Shown piece by piece: positions 21,543-31,356 of a stretch of DNA of 64,000 nt. Position 1 is the first letter of the stretch. Every line of letters starts with the position of its first letter. The translations under genes and the position numbers were made by a program. The stretch covers positions 517,266,224 to 517,330,223 of the forward strand of contig NC_092872.1 in NCBI RefSeq assembly GCF_028372415.1, in the 5' to 3' direction. The notes under the pieces were generated by a model that was not told the DNA's origin, ran no database searches, and worked only from the letters and a program-made list of their open reading frames with translations. Source of the DNA: Notamacropus eugenii. Taxonomy: Eukaryota > Chordata > Mammalia > Diprotodontia > Macropodidae.

Positions 21543-22141
21543 TGATGAGGTTCAGACTCTAGGAACTTCCTTGAGCTCCCCTGGAATTTCCTCACTGAAC
21601 CTGGCTTTTCATACTCAAATTGAGCTCTCCTGTATCTCCTCACAGAATTTGACTTTTCATACTCAAATTGATCTCTTCCTGTATCTCCTCACAGAATCTG
21701 GCCTTTCATACACAGATCTGTGATCATTGTCTGTTATCCCTTGATTGCCCTACCTGCTTCCCACCTAGGCGCCCCCAAGTCTGATATTTGTTGATTCTCC
21801 TCAAGACCCTTCCTAAACCCCTCCTCCCATCACCCTGGACTACCAGACTACCCCCCCTCCCCCCCAGATCCTTTCTATACTCTTTTCTGTATTTAAGTTC
21901 CATCTTGCCTCCATGAAGGTGCTCAGATGCAATCCAGCTCAGACTCTGTCTAGCTGGGATTGTGTCTGGCCCGCTTGTGAATACAAGCATTACAAAAGCT
22001 TAGGCTCCTTAAGAGGCAACCCAATTAGGCGAATCCTTAATAAACTTTGTTTTCTTTGGCTTTAAGAAGGCTTGAGTCGAATTCATTCAAGCACTACCCG
22101 GACCGTCGGTATTTTGGGGTCCCCCAGCATTAACCTCATCA
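21543..22141 (+). mobile_element. Solo LTR inserted in the L1 3'UTR
   Basis: This 599-bp LTR has perfect 10-bp inverted ends, TGATGAGGTT at the left and AACCTCATCA at the right. It is flanked by a 4-bp duplication ATAT (21539-21542 and 22142-22145). The L1 3'UTR resumes directly after it ('gatttcttccatttattttag'). Inside, a TATA-like TATTTAAG lies at 21890-21897 and the poly(A) signal AATAAA at 22039-22044. U3 contains two near repeats around 'tcctcacagaat-tgacttttcatactcaaattga' (about 21590-21715). No viral genes remain. Confidence 0.9.
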
Positions 22142-22474
22142 ATATGATTTCTTCCATTTATTTTAGTCCGACTACATAGCATGACTATAGTGAAAATGTA
22201 CTCAATAGGAAAGTATATGTAGAACCTATACAGAATTGTATGCAGTCGTGGGGAGGGAGGGGGGTAGTGGGGGGTAGGTATGGGGGGGATAAAATCTCAA
22301 TTGTATGGAAGTGATTGTTAAACATTAAAAAAATAAAAAATAAATAAATAAATAAAAACAAGATCCCATCAAAAAAAAAAAAAAGAGATAGTGGAGGCTA
22401 GAAAGGCTTGACTTACTATGGTCTATGGGATCATGAAGAGTCCAATACAACTAAAGGACTGAAGAACAAAAAAT

Positions 22475-22800
22475 TGAGACAAAAGATAGCCTAATTTACT
22501 ATAACAAAAATATTAATCTGGAAGGGGAAGGCCCTTAAAGTTTCTGGCCAGAATAGAAAGCAATTGCTATTTACACTTTTTAATCCATCAAAATGTAAAC
22601 AATGAGCCATCCAGGCTTGCTCTGGAAGCTATTATTGGCTATTCAATGAGAGCCAGAGTAATTTGAATTTAAAGACTAGTCAAATAGCTCCATTTGAAAC
22701 ACAGTGGGCTTCTTTAAAGCTTTTTTTCAAGAGATAAAGTTCTAGAGATTGCACAGACTAAGTAAATTGTCCCAACTTTTTGAAAAAAAATAAATTAAGA
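22475..22800 (+). repeat. Unclassified dispersed repeat, copy B
   Basis: Counterpart of 1471-1800. It begins at 'tgagacaaaagatagcc' right after the RTE 3' end and ends at 'actttttgaaaaaaaataaatt'. Class unknown. Confidence 0.6.
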
Positions 22801-22891
22801 ATCTAGCCTCTCAAACTCCCAAGTATTTTTACAAAATATAAGCAATCAAAACTTATATTCCTGTGGACAGAGCACCTACATATAAGGATAT

Positions 22892-24188
22892 TGATGAGGT
22901 TCAGAGACACCCCAAATGTTAGGGTGCAAGATCATCTTGAAAGAATTTACTTGGATTGTCTCCAAATAAAGTAAAGATGTCTATTCGGGACTCTTTAATG
23001 ATTAATTTCAAAACCTCCAGAATCTGAAGTCCAAAACAAGTCACATTTCCTTTAAGCCACTCTGCCTCCACATCGTGTCCCACAGGACCTCCCACAGGAG
23101 GGAAAAACCACAGGTTCCCAAACAGGGTATCCCCCATTTAGAGAGAACCTACAAACAGTACAGAGACCACAGACTACAGAGGCCCACCACCTATCTGCTT
23201 TCCTCAGTGTCCCATGGGGAGGGGAACAACAGTGAGTTCTCAAGCAGCATGGTCCCCTTCTGGAGAGAACCTGTAAACTGGGTTCAGTGACATCAAACTG
23301 CCCCCAGACTGACTGGGGTACCAGCAGTAAAGAGAATGGGCTTACCTTGATTTGGAGAGGGCCTGAGGCAGAGACAAACCCATTGGGCACCAGAAATGAT
23401 GATGTTCAGGGTGTACCCCAAAATGTTGTGGCAAGGTCATCTAAAAAGAATTCACTCAATAGCCAGAGAGATGCCTATCAAGAGAGACCCCAGTTTAAGG
23501 GAAATGGGTTCTTAAGGGAATTGTCCACTAAAGGGAGATAAGGATTTCATCCTCAGATTAAAGAAGATGCCTCTTATCCAGGAGAGGCTAGGGATGCTTA
23601 CGGAGGAAAACCTGCCTTGTATGACAGGAAGGTGAAGTAACTAGGGGTGGTAGTTCAGAGTTTTGGCATTATTTATTATTATAATTATTCCATAGTCCAA
23701 TCCAGAGCAGGGAGGGAGGGGGTGTCCAGTTAGTTTCCTTATGTCATTGACCAGCCTACTTGAATCTCATTGTCTCCTAGAGTGGCTTTAAGTGGTACTT
23801 GAGATAATGGGCTTCTCACTGACTACTCTATTTGAATCTTATCGTCTTCCCCCTCCCACAAGATTCATTTGGGGCAAAGGGAAAGGGTCATGTATTCCTT
23901 ATCAATCCCCCCTCAAACAGTCGGGACCGAAATTCCTTTGTGGACATGGACAGAGGTCTCATCTTGTGGAACTACTTCAGGCTCACAAGGGGCATAGAGT
24001 TGTCCGTGCCTCACTGGGTACCAGGGGTAGGGGGGAAAGGTTGATTGGAACAGGGTATAGGCCCCATCCAGGGAGTGATGGGTGGTATGGGTTAGAATCC
24101 TTCTGAAAGGGTCATCTAAAATATGATTGAAGTTTTAGCCAGGACACAAACTTGGTTGGAAGGCTCAAAACACAAGTTCTGATCATCA
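22892..24188 (-). mobile_element. Internally deleted endogenous retrovirus
   Basis: Two related LTR ends face the same way. One is at 22892 ('tgatgaggttcagagacacccc...') and one at 23397 ('tgatgatgttcagggtgtacccc...'). Each is followed by a 'ggtcatct-aaaaagaattcact'-like segment that matches the end of the LTR at 21543-22141 read backwards. On the minus strand the 5' LTR would run from about 24188 to 23397, with a poly(A) signal complement (ttattt/aataaa) near 23670-23680. A primer-binding-site-like sequence follows at 23392-23381, then a few hundred bases of leader, then the remnant 3' LTR ending at 22892. gag-pol-env are gone. The right boundary is uncertain, and flanks ATAT (22888-22891) and AAAA (24189-24192) do not match. 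Confidence 0.5.
23381..23392 (-). other. Putative retroviral primer binding site
   Basis: On the minus strand TGGTGCCCAATG lies four bases downstream of the putative 5' LTR end. TGGYGCCCAA is the start of PBS sequences complementary to a lysine tRNA. Inference from position and partial match. Confidence 0.4.
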
Positions 24189-24474
24189 AAAACAAGAAGA
24201 CAATGAGAAAAAAAAGGGGGGGGGGGTCAGGGAAATTGACTTTGTCTCAGGGGTCACTCTCAGGAAGAATGTCTGCCCTGAAATCTTTTTCGATTTCTTC
24301 GACTAAGAACTCTGAGTAGCTGTTGTCAAGTTCCTTCCACCCCCCAACACTGTGACATGAACTCAGGAGTTGGTGCTCCCTGGTCTGGTGATGTATTTTC
24401 TCCACTTTTAGGGTGCTGACTTTTCCCCTGTATAAACAGATGATGTTAGTAAAGAAAGGAGATCTCTGATTGTT

Positions 24475-24660
24475 TTAAAAAATTAATTTACTTGTTTTCA
24501 GTTTTCAACAATCACTTCCATAAGTTTTAAATTTTCTCCCTTTCCCTCTGCCCTCCCTCCCCGAGTTGGCAAGCAATCTTATATGAGTTCTACACATACA
24601 TTGTTATTAAACACATTTTCACATTAGTCATATTGCATAGAAGAATTAAAATGAATGGGA
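24475..24660 (-). mobile_element. Short L1 3'UTR fragment
   Basis: Antisense 3'UTR: 'acttgttttcagttttcaacaatcac', 'gccctccctccccgagttgg', 'cttatatgagttctacacatac', 'tagaagaattaaaatgaatggga'. It breaks off abruptly at 24660. A G10-type run sits just upstream at 24215-24226. Confidence 0.8.
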
Positions 24661-25577
24661 ATGGTCAGTCCCTCGACCTGCAGGAGGAGGAACCCTAGAG
24701 CTCAGGACTCAGCCCTGGGTTGAGATGAAAACTTTGCAGCAAGACAGGAGCAGTAAATGTGCTTTCCTGCTATGTCCAGCTAGGATAGGTTAGAACCCAG
24801 GAGTTGGAGTTGTATCTATGGTGGGATAGGGGAAGTGCCATAACCCCAGAGGACCCACCCTGTTGGCTTGGAAGCAGGGGCTGGAGCAATGTTAGGACTT
24901 GAACTCTTTGGCTCACTAGAGCATGTGTGTACCTGAGAGTGCCAGGTGGGAACCTGCAACAGCAACATGGAATGAAGGACACACCCCCAAGAGGACTTCA
25001 CATTCTGTTTTGATTGAGGGGATTGTAACCTACTGTGACCTAGGGGTGGAGTATGTTGTGTTCTATGCTACCCCTGGGGGTGTGCCTTGTTAGGGAAGAC
25101 CCTGGCCTGGGGTGCCTGATTGTACATATGCTTTATGCCATGTTAAATACTGTTATGTTAAACCAAATGATATGTTTTATTTTAGGCCTTGTGGCCATAT
25201 TTGAGGAGAGAAAAAACATGTCTGTTTAAGGCCACATGGCCCCATTGGTTATGTTATGAATTGTGAATGTCATGCTTTAGTTTCTTGAAAAGGTTTAATT
25301 TTGAGTAAATAGAGTGCGTATTATACTATGCAATTCAACCCTTAAAATATATATACATATTCACAGCAGTAGCCCTCAAGAGTGATATGTTGATTCTCTT
25401 TATACTTTATTTACTAAAAGAATGACAAGTCATAAATACTTTTTAGTCTGCATCATTCAGATTTTATGATCTCCATAGCATAAGAAAGGAGTTGTCTCAA
25501 TTGTTAAGAGTTGAGAAAATTATGAGTTGAAGATTCAACTCAGGAATCCACAAGAAAAGTCCCATTACCTAAGATAG
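24661..25577. other. Intergenic sequence, possibly part of an ERV, not identified
   Basis: GC content is higher than the surroundings up to about 25,110 ('ccccagaggacccaccctg', 'tacccctgggggtgtgcc'), which is unusual for this intergenic region. It may be retroviral, given the neighbouring ERV, but no LTR, PBS or family motif was found. 25,110-25,577 is AT-rich and unrecognised. Confidence 0.3.
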
Positions 25578-25888
25578 AGTGAGGAGATTAATCAATCAGT
25601 ACTTGAAGAAATTAATTCAGGCTATCAGGGCAAATACTGAAGCTGAAATTTAAATACTTTGACCACATAATGAGAAGACAGGACTCATTGGAAAAGACCC
25701 AAATGTTAGGAAAGATTGAAGACAAAAGGAAAAGGGGATGGTAGAGGATGAGATAGATAGTATCATGGAAACAAAGAACATGAACTTGGAGAGACTTCAA
25801 GAGATAGTGGAGGTAATTGATAAATGGTCAAAGGATATGAACAGGCAATTTTCGGAAGAAGAAATTAAAGATATCTATAATCATATGA
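25578..25888 (+). repeat. 311-bp exact duplicate of 20490-20800
   Basis: Every base checked by eye agrees with 20490-20800 (constant offset 5088). It contains the RTE 3' part, the 15-bp target duplication and the first 75 bases of the L1. It therefore copies the RTE-L1 junction and was made after that L1 inserted. There is no A-tail and no obvious target duplication. On the right it joins 'cgttctatgttctatattctaagg' repeat sequence. Confidence 0.9.
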
Positions 25889-26299
25889 CGTTCTATGTTC
25901 TATATTCTAAGGTCCCTCCCTACTCTGACATTCTGTGCATTTAGGTTATTTATGGTGCTTACTGAGTCAGAATGCTTTCTACTACAGCTTTTTTTTTTTT
26001 AAAGCAATATGAACTAATCAGACCCAGACCACTCACATAAGTGCAAGAGCTTTAGGAAGCTATCAGCACTATTTCTCAGAAATTTCATGCAAATGATTTT
26101 TCAGGAAACATGTTGATCCATGTTCACAGCAATAAACTTTAGTTATTATAACTCAGTCATATCCTGTGGATATCTGGATATGTGAAAGAGTTTGGCTTAT
26201 ACTCTGCCCTTTGCCATACCTCAAAATGAAAAGCAGATACAGAAATTCTATTAACTACACCATTAACTCATTGTGTTGTAGGAGGCATCACTATGGCAA
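25889..26299. other. Intergenic sequence, mostly unrecognised
   Basis: The first 60 bases are 'ttctatgttctatattctaaggtccctccc'-type degenerate minisatellite monomer. The rest has no recognised feature apart from a T10 run near 25990. Confidence 0.4.
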
Positions 26300-26525
26300 G
26301 AAGAGGGAAGGCAGCAGGGTATAGTGTAAAGAAGACCAAAGACCTGGCTTCAAGTCCATGCTTAGACATTTACAAGCTGTATGAGCTGGGATGAATCATC
26401 TCCTCATAGGGCTCTTAAGTTTCTCATCTGTAAAATGGGGATAATACCTGAATTACCTGTCTCCCAAAACTGTTGTGAGAAAAGCACCCACACCAATGAA
26501 ATCACAGATGCTTATTGATGATTGA
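26300..26525 (+). mobile_element. tRNA-derived SINE (CORE type)
   Basis: Sense SINE: 'cagggtatagtgtaaagaagaccaaagacctgg', 'gacatttacaagctgtatgagctggg', 'tctcatctgtaaaatggggataatacc'. Confidence 0.65.
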
Positions 26526-26718
26526 TCGCATTTTGTGAATTGTAAACTGTAGGAGGATGAATAAATGTGAGCTACCAGTGTTATTATTGTTGTTATTATA
26601 TTTATATGTGTAAGGGAGTAGTGTCCATGTGGATAGAATCTGTGTGCTCAAAATGCCTGGGGTTGAGAGAATGTTTCTCTCATTGAGGGGAAGTATTTGG
26701 TCCCTAAATACCTGAAGG

Positions 26719-27165
26719 CTCTTTTCACTCAGCATCAGTTCATATAAGTCCTGATGCTGAGTGAAAGGAGCAGAACCAGGAGATCATTGTACACAGTACC
26801 AGTCACAGTGTTTGAGGACTGTTTCTCATAGACCTAGCCCTTCATAGCAATACAAGGACCTAAAACATTCCCAAAGGACTCTTGAGGCAAAATGCCATCC
26901 ACATTCAGAGAAATAACTATGGAATTGGATCGCAGGATGAAACAGAATATTTTCTCTTGTATTATGTTTGGGTTTTTCTCATGGTTTCTCTCATTCATTT
27001 TAATTCTTCTATGCAATATGACTAATGTGAAAATGTGTTTAATAAGAATGCATGTGTAGAACCCATATGAGATTGCATGCTGTCTCAGAGAGGGAGGGGG
27101 AGATAAATCTAAGACTTATGGAAGTGATTGTAGAAACCTGAAAACAAATAAATTAAATAATTATT
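26719..27165 (+). mobile_element. L1 3' end with inverted 5' tip
   Basis: The copy begins with about 30 bases of L1 in antisense ('ctcttttcactcagcatcag...tataagtc'), followed immediately by the same region in sense ('ctgatgctgagtgaaaggag'). It then continues through the end of ORF2 and 3'UTR to an A-rich tail near 27140-27165. The two arms (26719-26738 and 26751-26770) pair at 19 of 20 positions around a 12-base loop. This is the pattern left by twin priming. Confidence 0.8.
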
Positions 27166-28189
27166 TTTATTTTATTTAATTATAAATTATATAAATTATA
27201 TAATTATATAAAATTATTTCTTTTAAAATTTATTTTTAACACAGTTTATAACAGATAAAGCAATTCCAACTTTTGGTCAGGTGATACTTCTTTTTAAAGC
27301 ATTTACAATACGGACCACAAAAGGAAATTTTTTTTTTAGACATTAACCAACTGAGACACAAATAATATTTATGTTGCTAACTTAACAAGCTCTTGACCTA
27401 ATTGTCTCCACAGTATTACTAAGAATTAAAGGACCCTAACTTATTGTTGTTGGTCTAAAGTCCTATGCCTAATAGCTTAATTTTAGACAACCTTGGATGT
27501 TCCTCTACCTATAATCTATAATTGAATAGATCTGGTATTAAGCTTACAAACCTTTTGACTACAGGAAATTGCCACTAAAAGTAGGGACATTGCAGGGAAA
27601 CAATATCTGCCCAACTTCATGTCAATTCCAGGCAGGAGTAGATTATCCACTTGCATTCATTCAGGCTTAAAGTCTGCCAGGTGTCAGTGGGGAGATTGAG
27701 TCAGGAGAATCCCACCTTAGCCCATGCTGAACAGCCACTCTCCCACCCTTCCCTTGAGATCACCTATGCAGTTCATACCAGCATCTCATCAGCTTACTGG
27801 CATCATGTATTGGAGGCCCAGATCGCCTTTCTTGCTACCCATACCTGGAGTTAGACTCAGAAGAAAAGTCACTTAATAGTCCCATAGCATCTAAAATTGG
27901 CAAGTTCTGATAACCAGGTTTCAAATATGATTATAGTTTCACTTTGGCTAAGGAACATCTTTTGAGGCAAGTCTTAGGTGGCTTACATGCCTTTCTATAC
28001 ATGTGCTAGTTCCTGATTAAATGGCAATCATAAAATCAAATTTAGCATTAAAACTTTACTTTTCCATCAATGTCAAATTTCACCCGAGGCTACCTTCCTC
28101 TAGGAAATTTCGACTGAAATTCTTTTCTCCAAACGAAAGATGTCATTGATTTATTCTCAGTAATTAATTCAGTCTATTGTTTTAATGCT
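27166..28189. other. Intergenic sequence without recognised features
   Basis: The first 60 bases are very AT-rich (taattata repeats). The rest shows no repeat or coding signature I can support. Confidence 0.4.
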
Positions 28190-28993
28190 AATTGCTTTTA
28201 CCTCACTTTGTAACATGTCCAATTTTTCTCCCCATCGCTCCCCTCCCCCCACTTCCTAATACCTTGCATTCTGATTACTCCTTCCCTCAATGTACCCTCC
28301 CCTCCATCACATCTCACTCCTCTCCTATCCCCATCTTCTCTCTTTTCTTGCAGGGCAAGATAAATTTCTATACCCCTATCCCTGTAGTTCTTATTTCTCG
28401 ATTATATGCAATAAAAATTCTCAACATTCGTTTCTAATACTTTGAATTCCAACTTCTCTCCCTCCCCTTTCCCTCCCCAGCCACACTGAGAAGGCAAGCA
28501 ATTCAATACAGACTAAATATGTGTTGTTTTGCAAAAGACTTCCATAGTAATCGTGTTATTGCCCTCTGACCTACCCTATCCCCCCTTATTTTTCCCCCCT
28601 ACAATTGACCTTGTCCCATCTCAAAAGTGTTTATTTCTAGTGACTCACTTCTCCCATTTGCCCTCTCTTCTAACATTCCCCTCACCCCACTTGTCACCTC
28701 CTCTCCTACTTTCCTGTGGTGTATATAAATTTTCATATCAGATTTAGTGAGCATGTTATTCCCTCCTTCAGCCACATGTGGGGAGAGTAGCTTTAATTTT
28801 CCCCCTCTCCCCTTCTCCCTTATCTCCTTCATTGAATAAGATTTTTCTTATCTCTTTTATGAGTTATAGTCTGCCCCATTCCATTACTCCCTTTCTCTTC
28901 ACAGAATTTTCCTCCTTCACCCCTTAATTTTTATTTTATTTTTTTTGTGTGTGGATATCATCTTTTCTGATATAACACACCCTGCACTCTCTA

Positions 28994-29002
<9 letters not shown>

Positions 29003-29038
<36 letters not shown>
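29003..29038. repeat. (TG)n microsatellite
   Basis: 18 uninterrupted TG units after 'ctatctatctatg', inside the 3'UTR of the HAL1-like element. Likely polymorphic. Confidence 0.95.
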
Positions 29039-29042
<4 letters not shown>

Positions 29043-29200
29043 ACAATCTCTCTAACTACCCAAATATTGAGACAAGATTCAAGAGTTAAAAATATTTTCT
29101 TTCCATGTAGTAATGCAAATAGTTCAGCTTTAGAGAGTCTTTTATGATTTTTCTTTTCTGTTTACCTTTTCATGCTTCTCTTGATTCTTGTCTTGGGAAG

Positions 29201-30191
29201 TCAGATTTTTAAATACAGATCTGGTCTTTTCCTCAACATGAAATCTTCAAATTCGACTATATCACTGAATGTCCATTTTTTCCCTTGAAGTATTACATTC
29301 AGATTTGCTGGGTAGGTGATTCTTGGCTTCAATCCCAGTTCCTTTGACTTCTGAAATATCTCACTCCAAGCCCTTCGATCCCTTAATGTTGAAGCTGCCA
29401 GATCCTGTGTTATCCTGATTGTATTTCCACAGTACTCAAATTGTTTCTTTCTAGTTGCTTGCAGTATTTTCTCCTTGATCTGGGAACTCTGAAATTTGGC
29501 CACAATATTCCTAGGAGTTTCTCTGTTCAGGTTTCTTTCAGGAGGTGATTGATGAATTCTTTCAATATCCATTTTACCCTCTAATTCTATAACATCAGGG
29601 CAGTTTTCCTTGATAGTTTCATGGAAGATAATGTCTAGGCTCTTTTTTTGATCATGGCTTTCAGGTAGTCCAATAATTTTTAAATTATTTCTCCTGGATC
29701 TATTTTCCAGGTCAATTGTTTTTCCAATGAGTTGTTTCACCTTATCTTCTATTTTTTCAAATTTTTGGCTTTGCTTACTAACTTCTTGGTTTAACTCATA
29801 GTCATTCGTTTCCCTGAACTCAGTTCTCTCTTTCAACGAATTATTTTGTTCAATGAGCTTTTGAACCTTCTCCTCCATTTGGCTAATTCTGCTTTTTAAA
29901 ACCTCCTTCTCCTCGTTGGCTTTTTGGACCTCTTTTCCAACTGAGTTAGCCTCTCTTTAAAGCTGTTATTTTCCTTAGCATTTTTTTGGTTCTTCTTTAG
30001 TAAGCAGCTAACTTGTTTTTTAAGGTATTCTATTGCCTGAGCCCATTTTAAGTTCCCTTTGGGGGCAGAAGCCTTGACTTCCTCTGACAGTATGCCTTAT
30101 TCTTCCTCATCTGAAAGGATGGGGGGAGACACCTGTTCCCCAAGAAAGTAACCTTCTATGGTCTTATTTTTTTTTCCCCTTTTTTGGGCAT
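29201..30191 (-). pseudogene. L1/HAL1 ORF1 protein relic
   Basis: The ORF1p C-terminal 225 codons (29878-29201) are fully open. They show a leucine/glutamate-rich coiled coil ('VQKLIEQNNSLKERTEF', 'KIEDKVKQLIGKTIDLENR'), the RNA-recognition part ('NNLKIIGLPESHDQKKSLDI', 'IERIHQSPPERN', 'PRNIVAKFQSSQIKEKIL') and the C-terminal domain ('IRITQDLAASTLRDRRAW', 'GLKPRITYPANLNVI'). Upstream the coiled coil continues to an ATG at 30191 but is broken by a one-base frameshift near 29930-29937, a TAA at 30099-30097 and an early TAG near 30160. ORF1p is a trimeric RNA chaperone. Only the C-terminal two thirds could be translated. Confidence 0.8.
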
Positions 30192-30269
30192 TTTCCCAGC
30201 TAGTTACTTGACTTCTGAGTTTCCTCTTCACAACCACCTCACCTCCAGTTCCACCCCAATTATAAATAA

Positions 30270-30677
30270 TTTTTAAAAAACACTAATCTCTGAAGGGTGC
30301 ATTTGTACTCAGAAATCTGGCAACATTACCCAGAGTGTCCTCTGATTGAGTTGATATACTTCCAGTACACTTAATTTGAAAAGAGGACAGGAATCTTTAA
30401 GGTTGGATAGACATGGGGCCATACTCTCTGGTAGGTGAGAGTATATCCATGGGCATTGTCAGAAATGTCAGCTGTCCAGTAACCTTTTCAGACCCCAGTG
30501 ACAAAAGTGAGGATTGTGGCTTTTAGTGTTCTTCTGGTTGCTGTTTTGAGAAAGCAGTACTTACAAACTGTCTGCTACACCAAAGTAGGAAGGGAAGTGA
30601 CTAAAAAGATCTTGCTTCATCTGCTAGTCATCCTTCTATAAGTGACTTATTATGTCCCTTTCTCCCAGTGTTAGGGA
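30270..30677. other. Intergenic sequence without recognised features
   Basis: Apparently unique sequence between the HAL1-like element and the next SINE. No motif or reading frame stands out. Confidence 0.4.
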
Positions 30678-30922
30678 GTTTTTTGTTTTTGTTAAATTGT
30701 TTCAGACTCTTCATAACACCATTTGAAGTATTCTTGGCAGAAATACTGGAGTGGTTTGCCATTTCCTTCTCCAGATTATTTTACAGATCAGGAAACTGAG
30801 GCAAACAGGTATAGTAACTTGCCCAGGGTCACACAGCTAGGAAGTGTGTGAGGCCATATTTGAACTCAGGTCTTCCTAACTCCAGGCCCAGTGTTCTATC
30901 AACTATGCTACCTACCTGTCTG
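30678..30922 (-). mobile_element. tRNA-derived SINE, full length (Mar1/WSINE type)
   Basis: Antisense: 'tgtttcagactcttcataacaccatttg' (RTE-like tail), 'ggtttgccatttccttctccag', 'cttgcccagggtcacacagctagg', 'ggcccagtgttctatcaactatgctacc' (tRNA-related head). Well preserved. Confidence 0.85.
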
Positions 30923-31281
30923 GCATTAGGGAGTTAGAGGGGTTATTTGGCCAGTCTACAAATGTTCCCAGGAGAAATGTGTATTTGCAGCTATTTGGGA
31001 ATGGATGCAAGGAATGCCCCATTTAATTCTTTGTTATTTACTTAATTTACTGTTTTACTAAATGCTTTTTGCTTCAGTTAAAATCATCTGATTTAACTTG
31101 TCCCAAGTTCATTAGATAGGGGCTCAGAGATGATCATTTGAATAGCCAAAAACTTCAAAAGTACAATAAACCTAGGTATAACTGAAAGGAGTGTGTATGT
31201 TCCTGTGAGAAACACCACACACAAATAACACATGTGCACAGACACACATGCATGCACATACATACACGTGTTCACACACAG

Positions 31282-31356
31282 AGGGTGCTTCAAAAATCTC
31301 AGTGCAGCTTAAAACTTTAATTATTTAAAACTGCATTAAGACTTTTGGAACATTCT
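31282..31356. mobile_element. Mariner-derived palindromic MITE
   Basis: About 75-bp inverted repeat. Left arm 'agggtgcttcaaaaatctcagtgcagctta', right arm 'aaaactgcattaagacttttggaacattct'; they pair at about 21 of 30 positions around a short A/T loop. The arms match the mariner TIR theme 'gggtgtcccaaaagtcttagtgcagttttaa', also seen at 58873-58920. Same architecture as the primate MADE1 MITE. Confidence 0.65.

Larger units (their letters stand above)
20711..22397 (+). mobile_element. 5'-truncated L1 with 15-bp target duplication, carrying a solo LTR
   Basis: AAGAGATAGTGGAGG occurs at 20711-20725 and again at 22383-22397, directly after the A-rich tail (about 22325-22382). Between them lies an L1 3' end: the ORF2 C-terminal part to the stop at 21361-21363, then 3'UTR, with a G-rich stretch at about 22245-22290 before the tail. 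The 3'UTR is split by a solo LTR (21543-22141). The long uninterrupted ORF2 segment shows the insertion is young compared with other copies in the window. Its target is RTE sequence. Confidence 0.9.
19590..22475 (+). mobile_element. RTE retrotransposon (BovB clade) 3' end, interrupted by a hAT and an L1
   Basis: Joining 19590-19758, 20366-20725 and 22398-22475 gives the 3' part of a BovB-like RTE. Its signatures are 'gagattttatatccttgggctcaaagatca', 'gacagctactgcagccatgatattaaaag', 'caaaactatggtttcttccagtag', 'ttttgagagtccctggacag'-type sequence, 'gaccacataatgagaagacaggactcattggaaaagac', 'agaggatgagatagatag', and after the L1 'ggtctatgggatcatgaagagtccaatacaac'. The frame carries stops, so it is dead. 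A hAT at 19759-20362 and an L1 at 20726-22382 sit inside it. Confidence 0.8.
28190..30265 (-). mobile_element. HAL1-like element (L1 ORF1 followed directly by a 3'UTR)
   Basis: On the minus strand a short leader and ORF1 (from the ATG at 30191) are followed after the stop at 29201 by about 1 kb of purine-rich 3'UTR. That UTR has blocks such as 'ttctcagtgtggctggggaggg', 'gaatgttgagaat', 'atttatcttgccctgcaag'. No ORF2 sequence is present, and nothing indicates a breakpoint at the end of ORF1. ORF1 followed directly by 3'UTR is the plan of the half-L1 (HAL1) family known in mammals. An L1 with a precise ORF2 deletion cannot be excluded without a consensus. Confidence 0.65.
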
